46,230 nucleotides of DNA from Burkholderia sp. E7m39 (GCA_001319865.1 BBSL01000212.1:1-46230), one strand, 5' to 3'; shown: positions 34,712 to 44,035, numbered from the stretch's first letter. Translations and numbers: made by a program. The notes: generated by a model from the letters alone, not told the origin.

Positions 34712-36046
34712 ATGCACATGCGTCCCGATTCCCTGCTGTTCCATCAAGACTTTCGCTGCGAGCCGTACTGGTGGGACGCGGCGCCGCCCGAAACGGCGCG
34801 CGCGCCGCTGCCCGGTGAAGTGGATGTCGCGATCATCGGCAGCGGCTATTGCGGGCTGTCGGCGGCGGCGCAAGCGTCGCTTCACGGCGCGCGCGTGGCC
34901 GTGCTCGATGCGCGCGAGATCGGCGGCGGCGGCAGCACCCGCAGCGGCGGGATGATATCGAGTGGGCAAAAACTTGCGCTGACCAATGCGATTCGGGGCG
35001 TTTCCGCAGAGCGCCTCGTGCGGCTGATGCGCGAATCGATGGCGAGCTTCGAGTATCTGAAGCGCATCGTTGCCGACGAATCGCTGGACGCCGATCTGCA
35101 GATCACCGGCCGCTTCTTCGGCGCCTACACGCCTTCGCACTTCGAGCAGTTGCGCGGCCAAGGGCAGTTGCTGCGCGACAAGACGGGCGTCACCGTGCAT
35201 GTGATCGAACGTGACGCACAGCGCGCGATGATCGGTTCCGACTACTACTACGGCGGCATTCTCGTCGACGAATACGGCGGGCTGCATACGGCGAAGTATC
35301 ACCGCGCCCTTCGCGAGCTGGCGAAACGGCGCGGCGCCACGCTGCACTCGCATGCGCAGGCCGAGCGTATCGAACGCATCGCGGGCGGCGCGCGCTTTCG
35401 CATCCACACGCCGCGCGGCTCGCTCGATGCAAAGCATGTACTGGTGGCCACCAATGGCTACACGGGCGCGCAACTGCCGTTCTTCGCGCGCCGCGTGCTG
35501 CCTGTGGCGAGTTACCAGATTGCGACGGAGCCGCTGCCAGAAGGTCTGATGCGCGCGCTCAACCCCGGCCGCCGCATGATCAGCGACTCGAAGCGCAACT
35601 TGTTCTACACGCGCCCGTCGCCCGACGGCACGCGGATGATTTTCGGCTCGCGCCCGGCGATTCGCGAACTCAGCGAGCGAGACGCAGCGCGTCTGCTGTA
35701 CGGCAAGATGCTGCAACTCTGGCCCGCGCTGCGCGACGTGCGCATCACGCATGCATGGAAAGGCTTCGTCGCGATGACGCGCGACAAGCTCGCGCATATC
35801 GGCGAACACGAAGGGATTCACTACGCGCTCGGTTGCAACGGCAACGGCGTCGCGCTGATGAGCTATCTCGGCCACCGCGTGGCCCGTCACATGCTCGGTG
35901 TCGATCGCGATGCGGGCGCATTCGGCGAAGGCGGGTTCCCGTTGAGCGGCGCGGGCATCGCAAGTCAGCTGGCCGTGCCGCTCGGTTCTGCGCTGTACCA
36001 GCTCGACGATTTGTGGCGTGGGCGCGTGCGCGCCGCGCTGTCCTGA
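34712..36046 (+). CDS. FAD-dependent amine/amino-acid oxidoreductase (PuuB/DAO family)
   Basis: 444 aa from ATG 34712 (alternative ATG 34718). DAO-type flavoprotein. N-terminal Rossmann motif VDVAIIGSGYCGLSAA, FAD contact LDAREIGGGGSTRSGGM, and C-terminal substrate/flavin region MTRDKLAHIGEHEGIHYALG with CNGNGVALMSYLGHRVARHM. The usual second Rossmann Gly spacing is G-S-G-Y-C-G, slightly unlike the common G-A-G-x-T-G. Most like gamma-glutamylputrescine oxidase-type enzymes that oxidise N-substituted amines. First gene of the operon; probably the first catabolic step. Confidence 0.85.
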   Translation: MHMRPDSLLFHQDFRCEPYWWDAAPPETARAPLPGEVDVAIIGSGYCGLSAAAQASLHGARVAVLDAREIGGGGSTRSGGMISSGQKLALTNAIRGVSAERLVRLMRESMASFEYLKRIVADESLDADLQITGRFFGAYTPSHFEQLRGQGQLLRDKTGVTVHVIERDAQRAMIGSDYYYGGILVDEYGGLHTAKYHRALRELAKRRGATLHSHAQAERIERIAGGARFRIHTPRGSLDAKHVLVATNGYTGAQLPFFARRVLPVASYQIATEPLPEGLMRALNPGRRMISDSKRNLFYTRPSPDGTRMIFGSRPAIRELSERDAARLLYGKMLQLWPALRDVRITHAWKGFVAMTRDKLAHIGEHEGIHYALGCNGNGVALMSYLGHRVARHMLGVDRDAGAFGEGGFPLSGAGIASQLAVPLGSALYQLDDLWRGRVRAALS

Positions 36047-36079
36047 TCTTCATTGCATGACACGATACGAGGAGCCCCG

Positions 36080-36805
36080 ATGATCCAGTTGCACAACGTA
36101 TCGAAATGGTTTGGCGAGCATCGCGTGCTCGACGGCTGCTCCGCGTCGATCGAACGCGGCGAGGTGGTCGTGATCTGCGGGCCGTCGGGCTCGGGCAAGT
36201 CGACGCTGATCAAGTCGGTGAACGGGCTCGAACCTGTGCAGGATGGCCGCATCGTCGTCGATGGCGTGGACGTGACAGCGAAGACAGCGAACCTCCCGCG
36301 TTTGCGCGCGAAAGTCGGCATGGTGTTCCAGCATTTCGAACTGTTTGCGCATCTGAGCGTGCGCCGCAACCTGATGCTCGCGCAGATGAATGTGCTCGGC
36401 CGCAGCCGCGAAGAAGCCGCCGGGAAAGCGCGTACGTTGTTGCGCCGTGTCGGCCTGCGCGATCACGAGGACAAGTACCCGACCCAACTATCGGGCGGCC
36501 AGCAGCAGCGTGTCGCGATTGCGCGTGCGCTGTCGATGGACCCCGTTGCGATGCTGTTCGACGAACCGACATCCGCGCTCGACCCCGAAATGGTCAACGA
36601 AGTGCTCGACGTGATGAGCTCGCTCGCGCAGGAAGGCATGACCATGCTGTGCGTGACGCACGAAATGGGCTTCGCGAGGCGTGTCGCCGATCGCATCCTG
36701 TTCATGGATCGCGGCGCGATCGTCGAGGACGACACGAAAGAACAGTTCTTCGCGCGCCCACGCTCGGAACGCGCCCGCGAGTTTCTGTCGCGCATTCTGC
36801 ATTGA
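36080..36805 (+). CDS. Polar amino acid ABC transporter ATP-binding protein (GltL/GlnQ-like)
   Basis: 241 aa. Walker [11 protein letters not shown]-loop [14 protein letters not shown], signature [15 protein letters not shown], Walker [17 protein letters not shown]-loop [15 protein letters not shown]. All motifs are intact. ATG 36080 has GAGGAG upstream; an earlier in-frame ATG at 36053 lacks this. Energises uptake with the binding protein and permease encoded next. Confidence 0.96.
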   Translation: MIQLHNVSKWFGEHRVLDGCSASIERGEVVVICGPSGSGKSTLIKSVNGLEPVQDGRIVVDGVDVTAKTANLPRLRAKVGMVFQHFELFAHLSVRRNLMLAQMNVLGRSREEAAGKARTLLRRVGLRDHEDKYPTQLSGGQQQRVAIARALSMDPVAMLFDEPTSALDPEMVNEVLDVMSSLAQEGMTMLCVTHEMGFARRVADRILFMDRGAIVEDDTKEQFFARPRSERAREFLSRILH

Positions 36806-36872
36806 GCGGTGTGCGCTTATCCGGCACCGCTGTACCGGTTCCGTTCACTGCCGTTCCTTTCGAAGGAGCTTC

Positions 36873-37685
36873 ATGATGCGTTTCCTCAAGTTTGCACGCA
36901 GTTTGGCACTGGCCGCTTCGTTGTGCGTCGCAGCCGTATCGGCCGCCCATGCAGAGGATGTCGGCACGCTCACGCCGGGCAAGATCGTCGTGGGCGTCGA
37001 CGCGAACAACAAACCGTATTCGTACATCGACAACGGCAAGATGACGGGCTTCGACGTCGAATTGATCCGCGCCATCGCCGCGAAGCTCGGGTTGTCGGCT
37101 GATTTCCGCGCGCAGGATTTTGCCGGCCTCTTGCCGAGCGTCGCCAACCAGCAGATCGATCTCGCAGCCGGCTCCATTTCGATTACGAAAGACCGGCTCA
37201 AGATGGTCGATTTTTCCGACGGCTATCTGACGGGCCTGCTGAGCGTCGCGACGCTGCCGGGCAGTCCCATTTCCGCCGACGTCGGCTCTGTCAAAGGCAA
37301 GCGGATCGGCGTCGTGCAAGGCACGATCGAAGACACGTATTCCGCCAGCTACCTGCCCGGCGCGCAGATCGTGCGCTTTCCGAATCTGAACGCGGGCTTC
37401 CTCGCGCTGCGCAATAAATACATCGATGGTTACTTCGTCGACAAGACGCTGGTGGAAGGTCTGCAAGGCAAATACCCGCAGATGAACATCGCCGACAAGC
37501 TCGATATTTCCGCCGTCAATCTGCCTGCGGGTTTCCCGGTTCACAAGGGCAACGCGAAGCTCGAAGCCGCGTTGAACAAGACGATCGGTGAACTGGTCGC
37601 CGACGGCACGTGGATGAAGCTCTATCTGCAGTTCCATCCGGGTTATCCGCAACCGACCAGCCTGCCGCCGTATGCAATGAAATAG
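36873..37685 (+). CDS. Amino acid ABC transporter substrate-binding protein
   Basis: 270 aa with a Sec signal peptide (MMRFLKFARSLALAASLCVA, cleavage near AHA-ED). SBP family 3: GKIVVGVDANNKPYSYIDNG, MTGFDVELIRAIAAKLGLSA, DLAAGSISITKDRLKMVDFS, GKRIGVVQGTIEDTYSASYL. The usual ligand-contact Arg (SITKDRL) and Asp positions are present, pointing to an alpha-amino-acid-like ligand. GGAG precedes ATG 36873; the next codon is also ATG. Confidence 0.95.
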   Translation: MMRFLKFARSLALAASLCVAAVSAAHAEDVGTLTPGKIVVGVDANNKPYSYIDNGKMTGFDVELIRAIAAKLGLSADFRAQDFAGLLPSVANQQIDLAAGSISITKDRLKMVDFSDGYLTGLLSVATLPGSPISADVGSVKGKRIGVVQGTIEDTYSASYLPGAQIVRFPNLNAGFLALRNKYIDGYFVDKTLVEGLQGKYPQMNIADKLDISAVNLPAGFPVHKGNAKLEAALNKTIGELVADGTWMKLYLQFHPGYPQPTSLPPYAMK

Positions 37686-37726
37686 CCGGACAGCACCTGA
37701 TCGATCTCGTCTCCTGGAGAGCGCAC

Positions 37727-38530
37727 ATGGACGCCTTTTTGCAGAACTTCCTCGATTGGCCGCTTTTGCTCGAATCGTTGCCGTCGCTGCTCGGCACGGG
37801 CCTCGCGAACACGCTGATCCTGTCGCTGTTCTCGACGGTGCTCGGCATCGTCGCGGGCATGGTGCTCGCGTTGATGGCCGTATCGAACACTCGCTGGCTG
37901 ACGTGGCCGGCGCAGATGTTTATCGACGTGTTTCGCGGCCTGCCTGCCGCGCTCGTGATACTCGTGGTCGGTCAGGGGCTCGCGCCCATCGGGCTGTCGG
38001 TCTTCGGGCCGAATCCGTATCCGCTCGCGATCGTCGCGCTCGCGCTGATTTCGTCGGCGTATATCGCGGAGATTTTCCGCTCGGGCATCCAGAGCGTCGG
38101 GCGCGGCCAGATGTATGCGTGTCAGGCGCTCGGCATGACTTACTGGAGCGGCATGCGCCATGTGATCGTGCCGCAAGGCGTGCGGCGCATCCTGCCCGCG
38201 CTCGCCAACCAGTTCATCTCCATCGTCAAGGATTCGAGTCTCGTCTATTTTCTGGGCCTTCTCACGTCGCAGCGCGATCTCTTCACGATCGGGCAGAACA
38301 CGGCTGTCAACACCGCGAATCTTTCGCCGCTCGTGGCGGCAGGCGTCGTGTATCTGCTGATTACCGTGCCGCTCACGCACGCGATCAATCATATCGACCG
38401 CTGGACGAACCGCTTTTCGAATCCCGGTCAGCGCGGCGGCAGAAAGAACGTGCGCAGTGTGCGCGCGGCGCGTCGTGCAGAAGCGCTGCAATCGGCGGCC
38501 GCGGCCGGCATCGCCGAACGCCATCATTGA
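37727..38530 (+). CDS. Amino acid ABC transporter permease
   Basis: 267 aa, HisMQ-type. Membrane segments visible: GTGLANTLILSLFSTVLGIV, PAALVILVVGQGL, PLAIVALALISSAYIAEIFR, PLVAAGVVYLLITVPLTHAI. EAA loop GQMYACQALGMTYWSGMRHV and VPQGVRRILPALANQFISIV. Only one permease gene is present, so the channel is probably a homodimer. The C-terminal ~45 residues are a basic cytoplasmic tail, longer than usual. Confidence 0.94.
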   Translation: MDAFLQNFLDWPLLLESLPSLLGTGLANTLILSLFSTVLGIVAGMVLALMAVSNTRWLTWPAQMFIDVFRGLPAALVILVVGQGLAPIGLSVFGPNPYPLAIVALALISSAYIAEIFRSGIQSVGRGQMYACQALGMTYWSGMRHVIVPQGVRRILPALANQFISIVKDSSLVYFLGLLTSQRDLFTIGQNTAVNTANLSPLVAAGVVYLLITVPLTHAINHIDRWTNRFSNPGQRGGRKNVRSVRAARRAEALQSAAAAGIAERHH

Positions 38531-38557
38531 ATCCATCCAACTCGATATAAGACGAAC

Positions 38558-39895
38558 ATGGGACCCAAAGTCGATACTGTTGCCGCCGATACCCAGTTGC
38601 CCGAGCGCGTCGATGTGGTCGTGATCGGCGGCGGGATCATCGGTGTGTCGACTGCGTTGTATCTGAGCGAAAAAGGCTTGCAGGTCGCGCTGTGCGAAAA
38701 AGGACATATCGCCGGTGAGCAATCGAGCCGCAACTGGGGATGGGTGCGCGTCACGCGGCGCGATCCGCGCGAGCTACTGCTGAGCATCGAAAGCCTGAAG
38801 CTGTGGCGCACGCTGGACCGCACGCTCGGCATCGAGACGGGCTTCAACCAATGCGGCATCCTGTATGTATCGAACGATGACGTGACGCTCGCGAAGCACC
38901 GCGACTGGCTCGCGCGCGCCCGCCAGATTGCCGGCCATGCGTTCGACACCCGCGAAATCGACACGAATGACATCGCGAAGCTGCTGCCCGGTTCGACGCA
39001 ACGCTTCAAAGGCGGCATCTTCACACCAGGCGATGCACGCGCCGAACCGCAAAAGGCCGCGCCCGCCATTGCCAACGCGCTGCGCAAGCGCGGCGTGAAA
39101 ATCCTCACGCCTTGCGCGGTGCGCGGCATCGAAACGGGTGGCGGACGCGTGAGCGCCGTCGTCACCGAACACGGCACGATCCGCTGCAATGCGGCGGTGG
39201 TCGCGGGCGGCGCGTGGACGCGCTACTTCTGCGGCAACCTCGGCGTCGAACTGCCGCAACTGCTGACGCGCGCTTCCGTGCTGCGCACCGAGCCGCTCGA
39301 AGGCGGCCCGACGTGCAGCGCCAACAACGAAGAGTTCGCGTTCCGCAAGCGCGCCGACGGCGGCTATACCGTTGCTTATGGATTGCGCACGCACGCGGAC
39401 CTCACGCCCGACGCGTTTCGCCTGTTCTTCAAGTACATCGAGGCGCTGAAGAGTCAGATGGGCGCACTGCAGATCCGCGTCGGCAAGCGCTTTCTCGACG
39501 AACTGAAGCGCCCGCGCCACTGGCCGCTCGACCAGCCGACCGTGTTCGAAGCCATCCGCACGCTCGATCCCGATCCTGTGGTGCCGTATGTCGATAACGG
39601 GTTGCGCGAATTCGTGAAGGCGTTTCCTCAACTCGCCAACGCGAAGATCGCGCAGCGCTGGGCCGGCTATATCGACGTGACGCCCGATGCGATTCCTGTT
39701 ATCTCGGGCGCCGCGCGTGTGCCGGGCCTGTTCATCGGCACGGGCTTTTCGGGGCATGGTTTCGGCATCGGCCCGGCGGCAGGCAAGCTGATGGCCGATA
39801 TCGTCAACAACGATGCGCCGCTCGTCGATCCGTACGCGTTTCGGCTGTCGCGTTTCAGCGATGGCTCGAAGATCACCATCGACGCCGGCTTCTGA
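38558..39895 (+). CDS. FAD-dependent DAO-family oxidoreductase (D-amino-acid dehydrogenase-like)
   Basis: 445 aa. Rossmann motif VDVVVIGGGIIGVSTALYLS, FAD motif CEKGHIAGEQSSRNWGWVRV, and C-terminal FIGTGFSGHGFGIGPAAGKL, where the GHG/G-pattern contacts flavin. Resembles DadA, glycine oxidase and opine-oxidase small-subunit types. Only about a quarter identical by eye to the first FAD enzyme of the operon, so the two probably act on different intermediates or form different complexes. Confidence 0.87.
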   Translation: MGPKVDTVAADTQLPERVDVVVIGGGIIGVSTALYLSEKGLQVALCEKGHIAGEQSSRNWGWVRVTRRDPRELLLSIESLKLWRTLDRTLGIETGFNQCGILYVSNDDVTLAKHRDWLARARQIAGHAFDTREIDTNDIAKLLPGSTQRFKGGIFTPGDARAEPQKAAPAIANALRKRGVKILTPCAVRGIETGGGRVSAVVTEHGTIRCNAAVVAGGAWTRYFCGNLGVELPQLLTRASVLRTEPLEGGPTCSANNEEFAFRKRADGGYTVAYGLRTHADLTPDAFRLFFKYIEALKSQMGALQIRVGKRFLDELKRPRHWPLDQPTVFEAIRTLDPDPVVPYVDNGLREFVKAFPQLANAKIAQRWAGYIDVTPDAIPVISGAARVPGLFIGTGFSGHGFGIGPAAGKLMADIVNNDAPLVDPYAFRLSRFSDGSKITIDAGF

Positions 39896-39922
39896 GCGTC
39901 ACATCGTCATCGGAAACAGCAT

Positions 39923-40606
39923 ATGGACAAGGTAGCGATGGTGTCGGGCGCGAATCGCGGCATCGGCCGCGAGATTGCGCTGGAGTTGCACAGCAGGGGG
40001 TATAGGCTGTCGCTCGGCATGCGCGATCCGTCATCGTTCGATAACGATCTCGACGCGTTTGTGTTCGCGTACGAAGCGCGCGACGACCATGCGGCGCGCG
40101 ACTGGGTCGATGCGACCGTCGACCGTTTCGGACGTCTCGACGTGCTGGTGAGCAATGCGGGCATCTGCAAGATGATCACTTTTGAGAACGGCACCACCGA
40201 ACTGCTCGACGAAACGCTCGACATCAATGTGAAAGCGCCGTTCAGGCTCGCGCAGGCCGCGTTGCCGCATCTCAGACGTGCTGGCAACGGGCGCTTCGTG
40301 CAACTCGCGTCGCTGTCAGGCAAGCGCGTGAAAAACCAGAACGTCGCCTACCCGATGTCGAAGTATGCAGTGCTCGCGTTGACGCACGCAGTACGGCGCG
40401 CGGGCTGGGACGACGGCGTGCGCGCGACGGCCGTCTGTCCCGGCTTCGTCAATACCGACATGGCGGCCGGTCTCGCCGACCTGCCGCCCGATGCGATGAC
40501 GCAGCCGGGCGACATCGCCGCCATCGTCGTCAACACACTCGAATTGCCGAACACCGCGAGCATCGCGGAATTGCTGATCAATTGCCGCCTCGAAGACATG
40601 CTTTGA
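39923..40606 (+). CDS. Short-chain dehydrogenase/reductase
   Basis: 227 aa. Cofactor motif SGANRGIG at residues 8-15, NAG motif VLVSNAGICK, active-site Ser in LASLSGKRV and YPMSK (Y-x3-K). The charged residue after the second strand (GMRDPSSF, Arg) hints at NADP(H). GGAAACAGCAT precedes the ATG. Last gene of the operon; it probably reduces or oxidises a keto/alcohol intermediate made by the flavoenzymes. Confidence 0.92.
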   Translation: MDKVAMVSGANRGIGREIALELHSRGYRLSLGMRDPSSFDNDLDAFVFAYEARDDHAARDWVDATVDRFGRLDVLVSNAGICKMITFENGTTELLDETLDINVKAPFRLAQAALPHLRRAGNGRFVQLASLSGKRVKNQNVAYPMSKYAVLALTHAVRRAGWDDGVRATAVCPGFVNTDMAAGLADLPPDAMTQPGDIAAIVVNTLELPNTASIAELLINCRLEDML

Positions 40607-41087
40607 CGACAACGACCTGCACCACGCGGCGATCGTCCCGCGATCGGTTTGCGCCTCGCGCTTCGGCATGACGACACGGCGGGCGTCGCCGTCGGCCAAA
40701 GCCGGTGTTGAAGTTCGCAGATCCTGCTATTGGTGTCCGACCATGAATTCATGTCATGCGCGGGCGAATGCACCCTTCTGTCCCGCTGATCCGCTCCGTG
40801 AAGGTGCCAATCAAGCGGACACATGTCCGTCGACCCGACATTCAAGTTTCACAGCAGTTGGCAGATGTGATTCGCTCGACCGACATTCGCATTTCCACCG
40901 CGACAAACGCCAACTTCACGCAATCGAACGCGTCCTTGCGACCGATTTCACCCGCTCGGCGACGACGCCAAAAAAGCCGCCGATCAGGAGCGGACCAACG
41001 ATTTTGAATGGCAGCAAGCGTCGGGAACTCATCGCGGCTGCGGGAGCGCTTCGGCAACCGCCCGTCTCGCGAGCCAGATACGGCGGC
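40607..41087. other. No intact gene seen between the SDR and the transposase remnant
   Basis: About 480 bp with short open frames on both strands, none with recognisable protein character. The right half (from about 40,890) may be decayed transposase sequence belonging to the IS5-type remnant that follows, but I cannot align it. Confidence 0.4.
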
Positions 41088-41200
41088 ATGAACTGCTGGC
41101 GCCGTCTGCGCGCCTGGCAGCCGCGGGCGTCCAGGACCGACTGCACGAACTGCTTCTTGCAAAGCTACGCGAAGCTAACCGCATAGACGGGTCGCCAGGA
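41088..41200 (+). mobile_element. IS5-family transposase fragment
   Basis: One frame reads GMNCWRRLRAWQ (41085-41121). The next frame continues AAGVQDRLHELLLAKLREAN and RIDGSP. Together these match the 'GMTCWRRLRDWQAAGVW.RLHE.LLA.L..ADRIDWSRA' segment of IS5-type transposases. One G is missing after WQ, and the conserved DWSRA is already mutated. No terminal inverted repeats or DDE residues are seen, so it is a dead internal fragment. Confidence 0.6.
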
Positions 41201-41248
41201 TCTGCCGCAACAGCTGCGACAACGCCGATCCCTGCAGCGCACAGACGC

Positions 41249-42780
41249 TCATGCGCGCAGCGCCTTCGCAAGATCCGCAAGCCGATATGGCTTGTGCACA
41301 AAGATAAAGTCGCTGAGGACCGCGTGTTCGTTGCGCAATGCGGCCTGTGGATAGCCCGACGTCAGCACGATCTTGATGCCGGGGTGCGCCTCGCGGACCT
41401 GGCAGGCGAGTTCGATTCCGCTCATGCCGCGCGGCATGGTGATATCGGCGAATAGCACACCGATGTCCTGTCGCTCGTTGAGAATGTCGACAGCCTCCGA
41501 CGCACTGCTGGCCGGCACGACTTCATAACCAATGCTGACAAACAGCTCGGTGGCAACCGCGAGCACATCGGGCTCATCCTCGACGAGCAACACCGTCTCG
41601 ATCTTCCTTTTTGGCGCTGGTGTCTGCACAGCATCAACCGGCTGAGCGGCCGGCAGATACAGGTCAACTGTCGTACCGTTACCGACTTTGCTTGAGATAA
41701 CGACATCGCCGCCGGACTGCGTGATAAAGCCGTACACCTGGCTAAGCCCAAGACCCGTGCCCTTGCCCGCCGGCTTCGTCGTGAAGAAGGGGTCGAGCGC
41801 CTGGGCCAGCACATCTTCCGGCATGCCCGAGCCAGTGTCTGCTACCGAAATGCGAACGTAATTGCCCGCCGGCAGCGCGGCCGTCACCGGAAGGCGGGAT
41901 TCGAGGAACTCGGTTTTATGGTTATTACACCGCCTTCTGGCATGGCGTCGACGGCATTGACAACAAGGTTAAGCAGCGCCGCTTCAAAACGTGCCGCATC
42001 GACGAGCGCACAACCCTCGCGTGCGTGCAACGCGAGTTCGCAATGTATCTGCTGATTGCCGGCACGTCTTAGCATCGGCTCGAAATCGCGGATCAGCGCA
42101 TTGAGGTCACAGACCTGCGCCTGCAACGGCTGTTGGCGCGCGAACGACAATAGTTGCTGCGTGAGGGAAGCGCCGCGCTCAACTGCGCGCCGCATGCCTT
42201 CGATCATCTTCATGTCGAGCGGCGTTCTTGACTGCATCGCGAGGATCTGCAAACCGTTGGACAGTACCGATAGCAGATTGTTGAAGTCATGGGCGACACC
42301 GCCTGTCAGTCTCCCGATCGCTTCCATCTTCTGGGCCTGGAACAGCGCGGCGTTCGCCTTTTCGAGGGCCGCCGCCGCCTCCCTGCGCTCGGTGATATCG
42401 CGGGTCACTTTCGCAAAGCCGACGAGCGTCCCCGTCTCGTCCCGGATCGCATCCACCACCACATGCGCCCAGAAACGGGTGCCGTCGCTGCGAACGCGCC
42501 ATCCTTCACGCTCGGCGCGACCATCCTTTGCCGCGGTAGCGAGAATCTGTGCCGGCAAGCCCGCCGCCCTGTCCTCGTCAGTGTAGAAGCGCGAGAAATG
42601 CTGCCCAATAATTTCCGCCTGGCTGTATCCCTTTATCCGCTGCGCGCCCGGGTTCCAACTGGTCACGATTCCCGTCGGAGAGAGCATGAAGATCGCGTAG
42701 TCCGTCACGCCCTGCACGAGGATGCGGAACTGCTGTTCCGTGCCATATGTCGCTGATTGAGTGGTGCCTGGATCGCTCAT
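41249..42780 (-). pseudogene. PAS-hybrid histidine kinase with receiver domain, split by a one-base indel
   Basis: The N-terminal part runs from ATG 42780 to a TGA at 41884. It contains a PAS domain (residues ~17-130, GIVTSWNPGAQRIKGYSQAE), the phospho-acceptor His164 in GRLTGGVAHDFNNLLS, and the N-box LLNLVVNAVDAM. The C-terminal part (frame to 41249) has the G-boxes ISVADTGSGMPEDV and GKGTGLGLSQVYGFI, then a receiver domain with VEDEP and phospho-Asp in FADITMPRG. The break is at the TTTT run 41914-41917: one more T would restore TIKTEFLESRLPVTAALPAG. A cytoplasmic sensor with no membrane helix. Either a recent pseudogene or a sequence error. Confidence 0.85.
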
Positions 42781-43136
42781 GCGCGCTCGCTACAAGGGTT
42801 TACGTTTCAAATTTGTTTCATCTTAACCCTTGGCGCGCCACCCCAACGGACAAGTGCTACGCGTAAGTGGACACAGGGCCTCGAGGGAGGCTCAGACAAC
42901 ATGACAAGCAGGCGTTGGAGGCATTGGCCCGTCTTCTGCGGAGCGTTCAATCGGCAATCAAAGTCGACCGCTCCGCGACGTGGCCTGGGTTGGCCGGCGT
43001 TTCTGGCCGTCTTTCCGCGGGCCGCCGTGCTTCACCTGACCGCTCGAACTGCCCACCGCCGAATGGAGGTCACGGATTGACGAGGCTCAGCAGAGTCGAG
43101 GTCGAGCAACGAAGTGACCTGTACGCTTCGCGTCAG
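42781..43136. other. Region without recognisable genes
   Basis: About 355 bp upstream of the kinase gene and downstream of the ParB-like gene. I see only short open frames without protein character, no clear promoter and no terminator. Confidence 0.5.
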
Positions 43137-43652
43137 TCACCGATCAGTGCGAGAGCCGTACCGCGCCGGCTCTAACTGTCGCAGTGGCGGAACCGGCGCG
43201 GTGAGAAACCGCTGCGATTGCACCTGCGGATGACCGGCCGCCCACCGAAGCGCGGCCTCCTTCGAGCCCGACTCGATGTCACACCAGAATTCCTGATGCA
43301 GCGCACCGAGACGCCGCGCTGCCTCGTAACGATGAAAGTGCCCGGCGAGCCAGAACCTGCAGCCATCAAAGAAGACCTTCATTGCTGGCCGCGCCGCCCG
43401 CATTGACCCGCATTCTATGGCCGACAAAGCTTGCTTCAGCTGTGCGTCGTCAAGAGGTTCGCCAGCGGCAAGTTCATCGGCGACCGAGAGCTGTGAGAAC
43501 TTCAGGTAGTCCCTTTTTAGCACGCCGGCGGGAAGCAACCTGAGAGGCGGCGCGCTAGCAGGCGAATGAGGAACGCCTGGCATGGCGGTGTTCTTCGATG
43601 GATGGAAGTCGGTGCTGTCGACACGCGGAATGTACCGCCACGACTCGCGCAT
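43137..43652 (-). CDS. ParB-like (sulfiredoxin-fold) domain protein
   Basis: Up to 171 aa (start uncertain: ATG 43652 or 43583). The second half has the ParB/Srx hallmark AGHFHRYEAARRLG after VFFDGCRFWL, followed by FWCDIESGSKEAALRWAAG, as in ParB-like nuclease or DNA-binding domains. The N-terminal part is Pro-rich. It lacks the ParB HTH and is too short for a partition ParB. The 5' part overlaps the next gene (43517-43936) in a different frame, so the two may be one frameshifted gene. Function unknown. Confidence 0.55.
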   Translation of the reverse strand: MRESWRYIPRVDSTDFHPSKNTAMPGVPHSPASAPPLRLLPAGVLKRDYLKFSQLSVADELAAGEPLDDAQLKQALSAIECGSMRAARPAMKVFFDGCRFWLAGHFHRYEAARRLGALHQEFWCDIESGSKEAALRWAAGHPQVQSQRFLTAPVPPLRQLEPARYGSRTDR

Positions 43653-43936
43653 GCAGCCTGCAGCAGTTCATTCTTCAGCCATGAGGTGGCGGATAACCAG
43701 CGCCGGGTCGCAATGTCCAGAATGAGACGCCGAAGAATTCGTCTGCGCATATGCTGCTCATCGAGCATCCAGGGCGCCCCCTTCTCGCTCAGGTAGCGGG
43801 CGAGCGCATCCTGCTGATTCGCATCGGCAGGCAAATCAAGCCGTACGGCAAGCAGCCCCACGACGACGTCGTCGATCTCGATGTCGAGCGGTTTCGAGTC
43901 GATGTAAAGGTCGAGTTTCATCTCTGTCTTCGCCAA
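43517..43936 (-). CDS. Hypothetical protein beside groEL
   Basis: 139 aa from ATG 43936. The first ~90 residues look like a real protein: MAKTEMKLDLYIDSKPLDIE, IDDVVVGLLAVRLDLPADAN, and a basic helical RRRILRRLILDIATRRWLSA. After NELLQAACA the composition turns Cys/Arg/Pro-rich as the frame overlaps the ParB-like gene, where a change of frame would give RESWRYIPRVDSTDFHPS. So the true product may be about 90 residues, or the N-terminus of a ~240-aa ParB-like protein disrupted by an indel. No family recognised. Confidence 0.45.
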   Translation of the reverse strand: MAKTEMKLDLYIDSKPLDIEIDDVVVGLLAVRLDLPADANQQDALARYLSEKGAPWMLDEQHMRRRILRRLILDIATRRWLSATSWLKNELLQAACASRGGTFRVSTAPTSIHRRTPPCQAFLIRLLARRLSGCFPPAC

Positions 43937-43994
43937 AAAGCGGCGCCGCGAGCTGCAAACGCGAGATGCAAGCCATTGCGGCGCCGAAGGCAGT

Positions 43995-44021
43995 GCGCTG
44001 GTCGCGAGGGCTGGCCAGCGC
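43995..44021 (-). terminator. Hairpin after groEL
   Basis: GCGCTGG (43995-44001) pairs with CCAGCGC (44015-44021), a 7-bp stem with a 13-nt loop, 15 bp after the groEL stop. No U-run follows on the minus strand, so termination is uncertain. Confidence 0.3.
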
Positions 44022-44035
44022 TTGCAGAAGGCAAA

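Noticed and set aside
40916..41146. Minus-strand frame with a hydrophobic stretch (PFKIVGPLLIGGFFGVVAE) resembling a membrane helix
   Set aside because: It overlaps the IS5 transposase fragment in antisense, has no proper start context and no continuation as a membrane protein.
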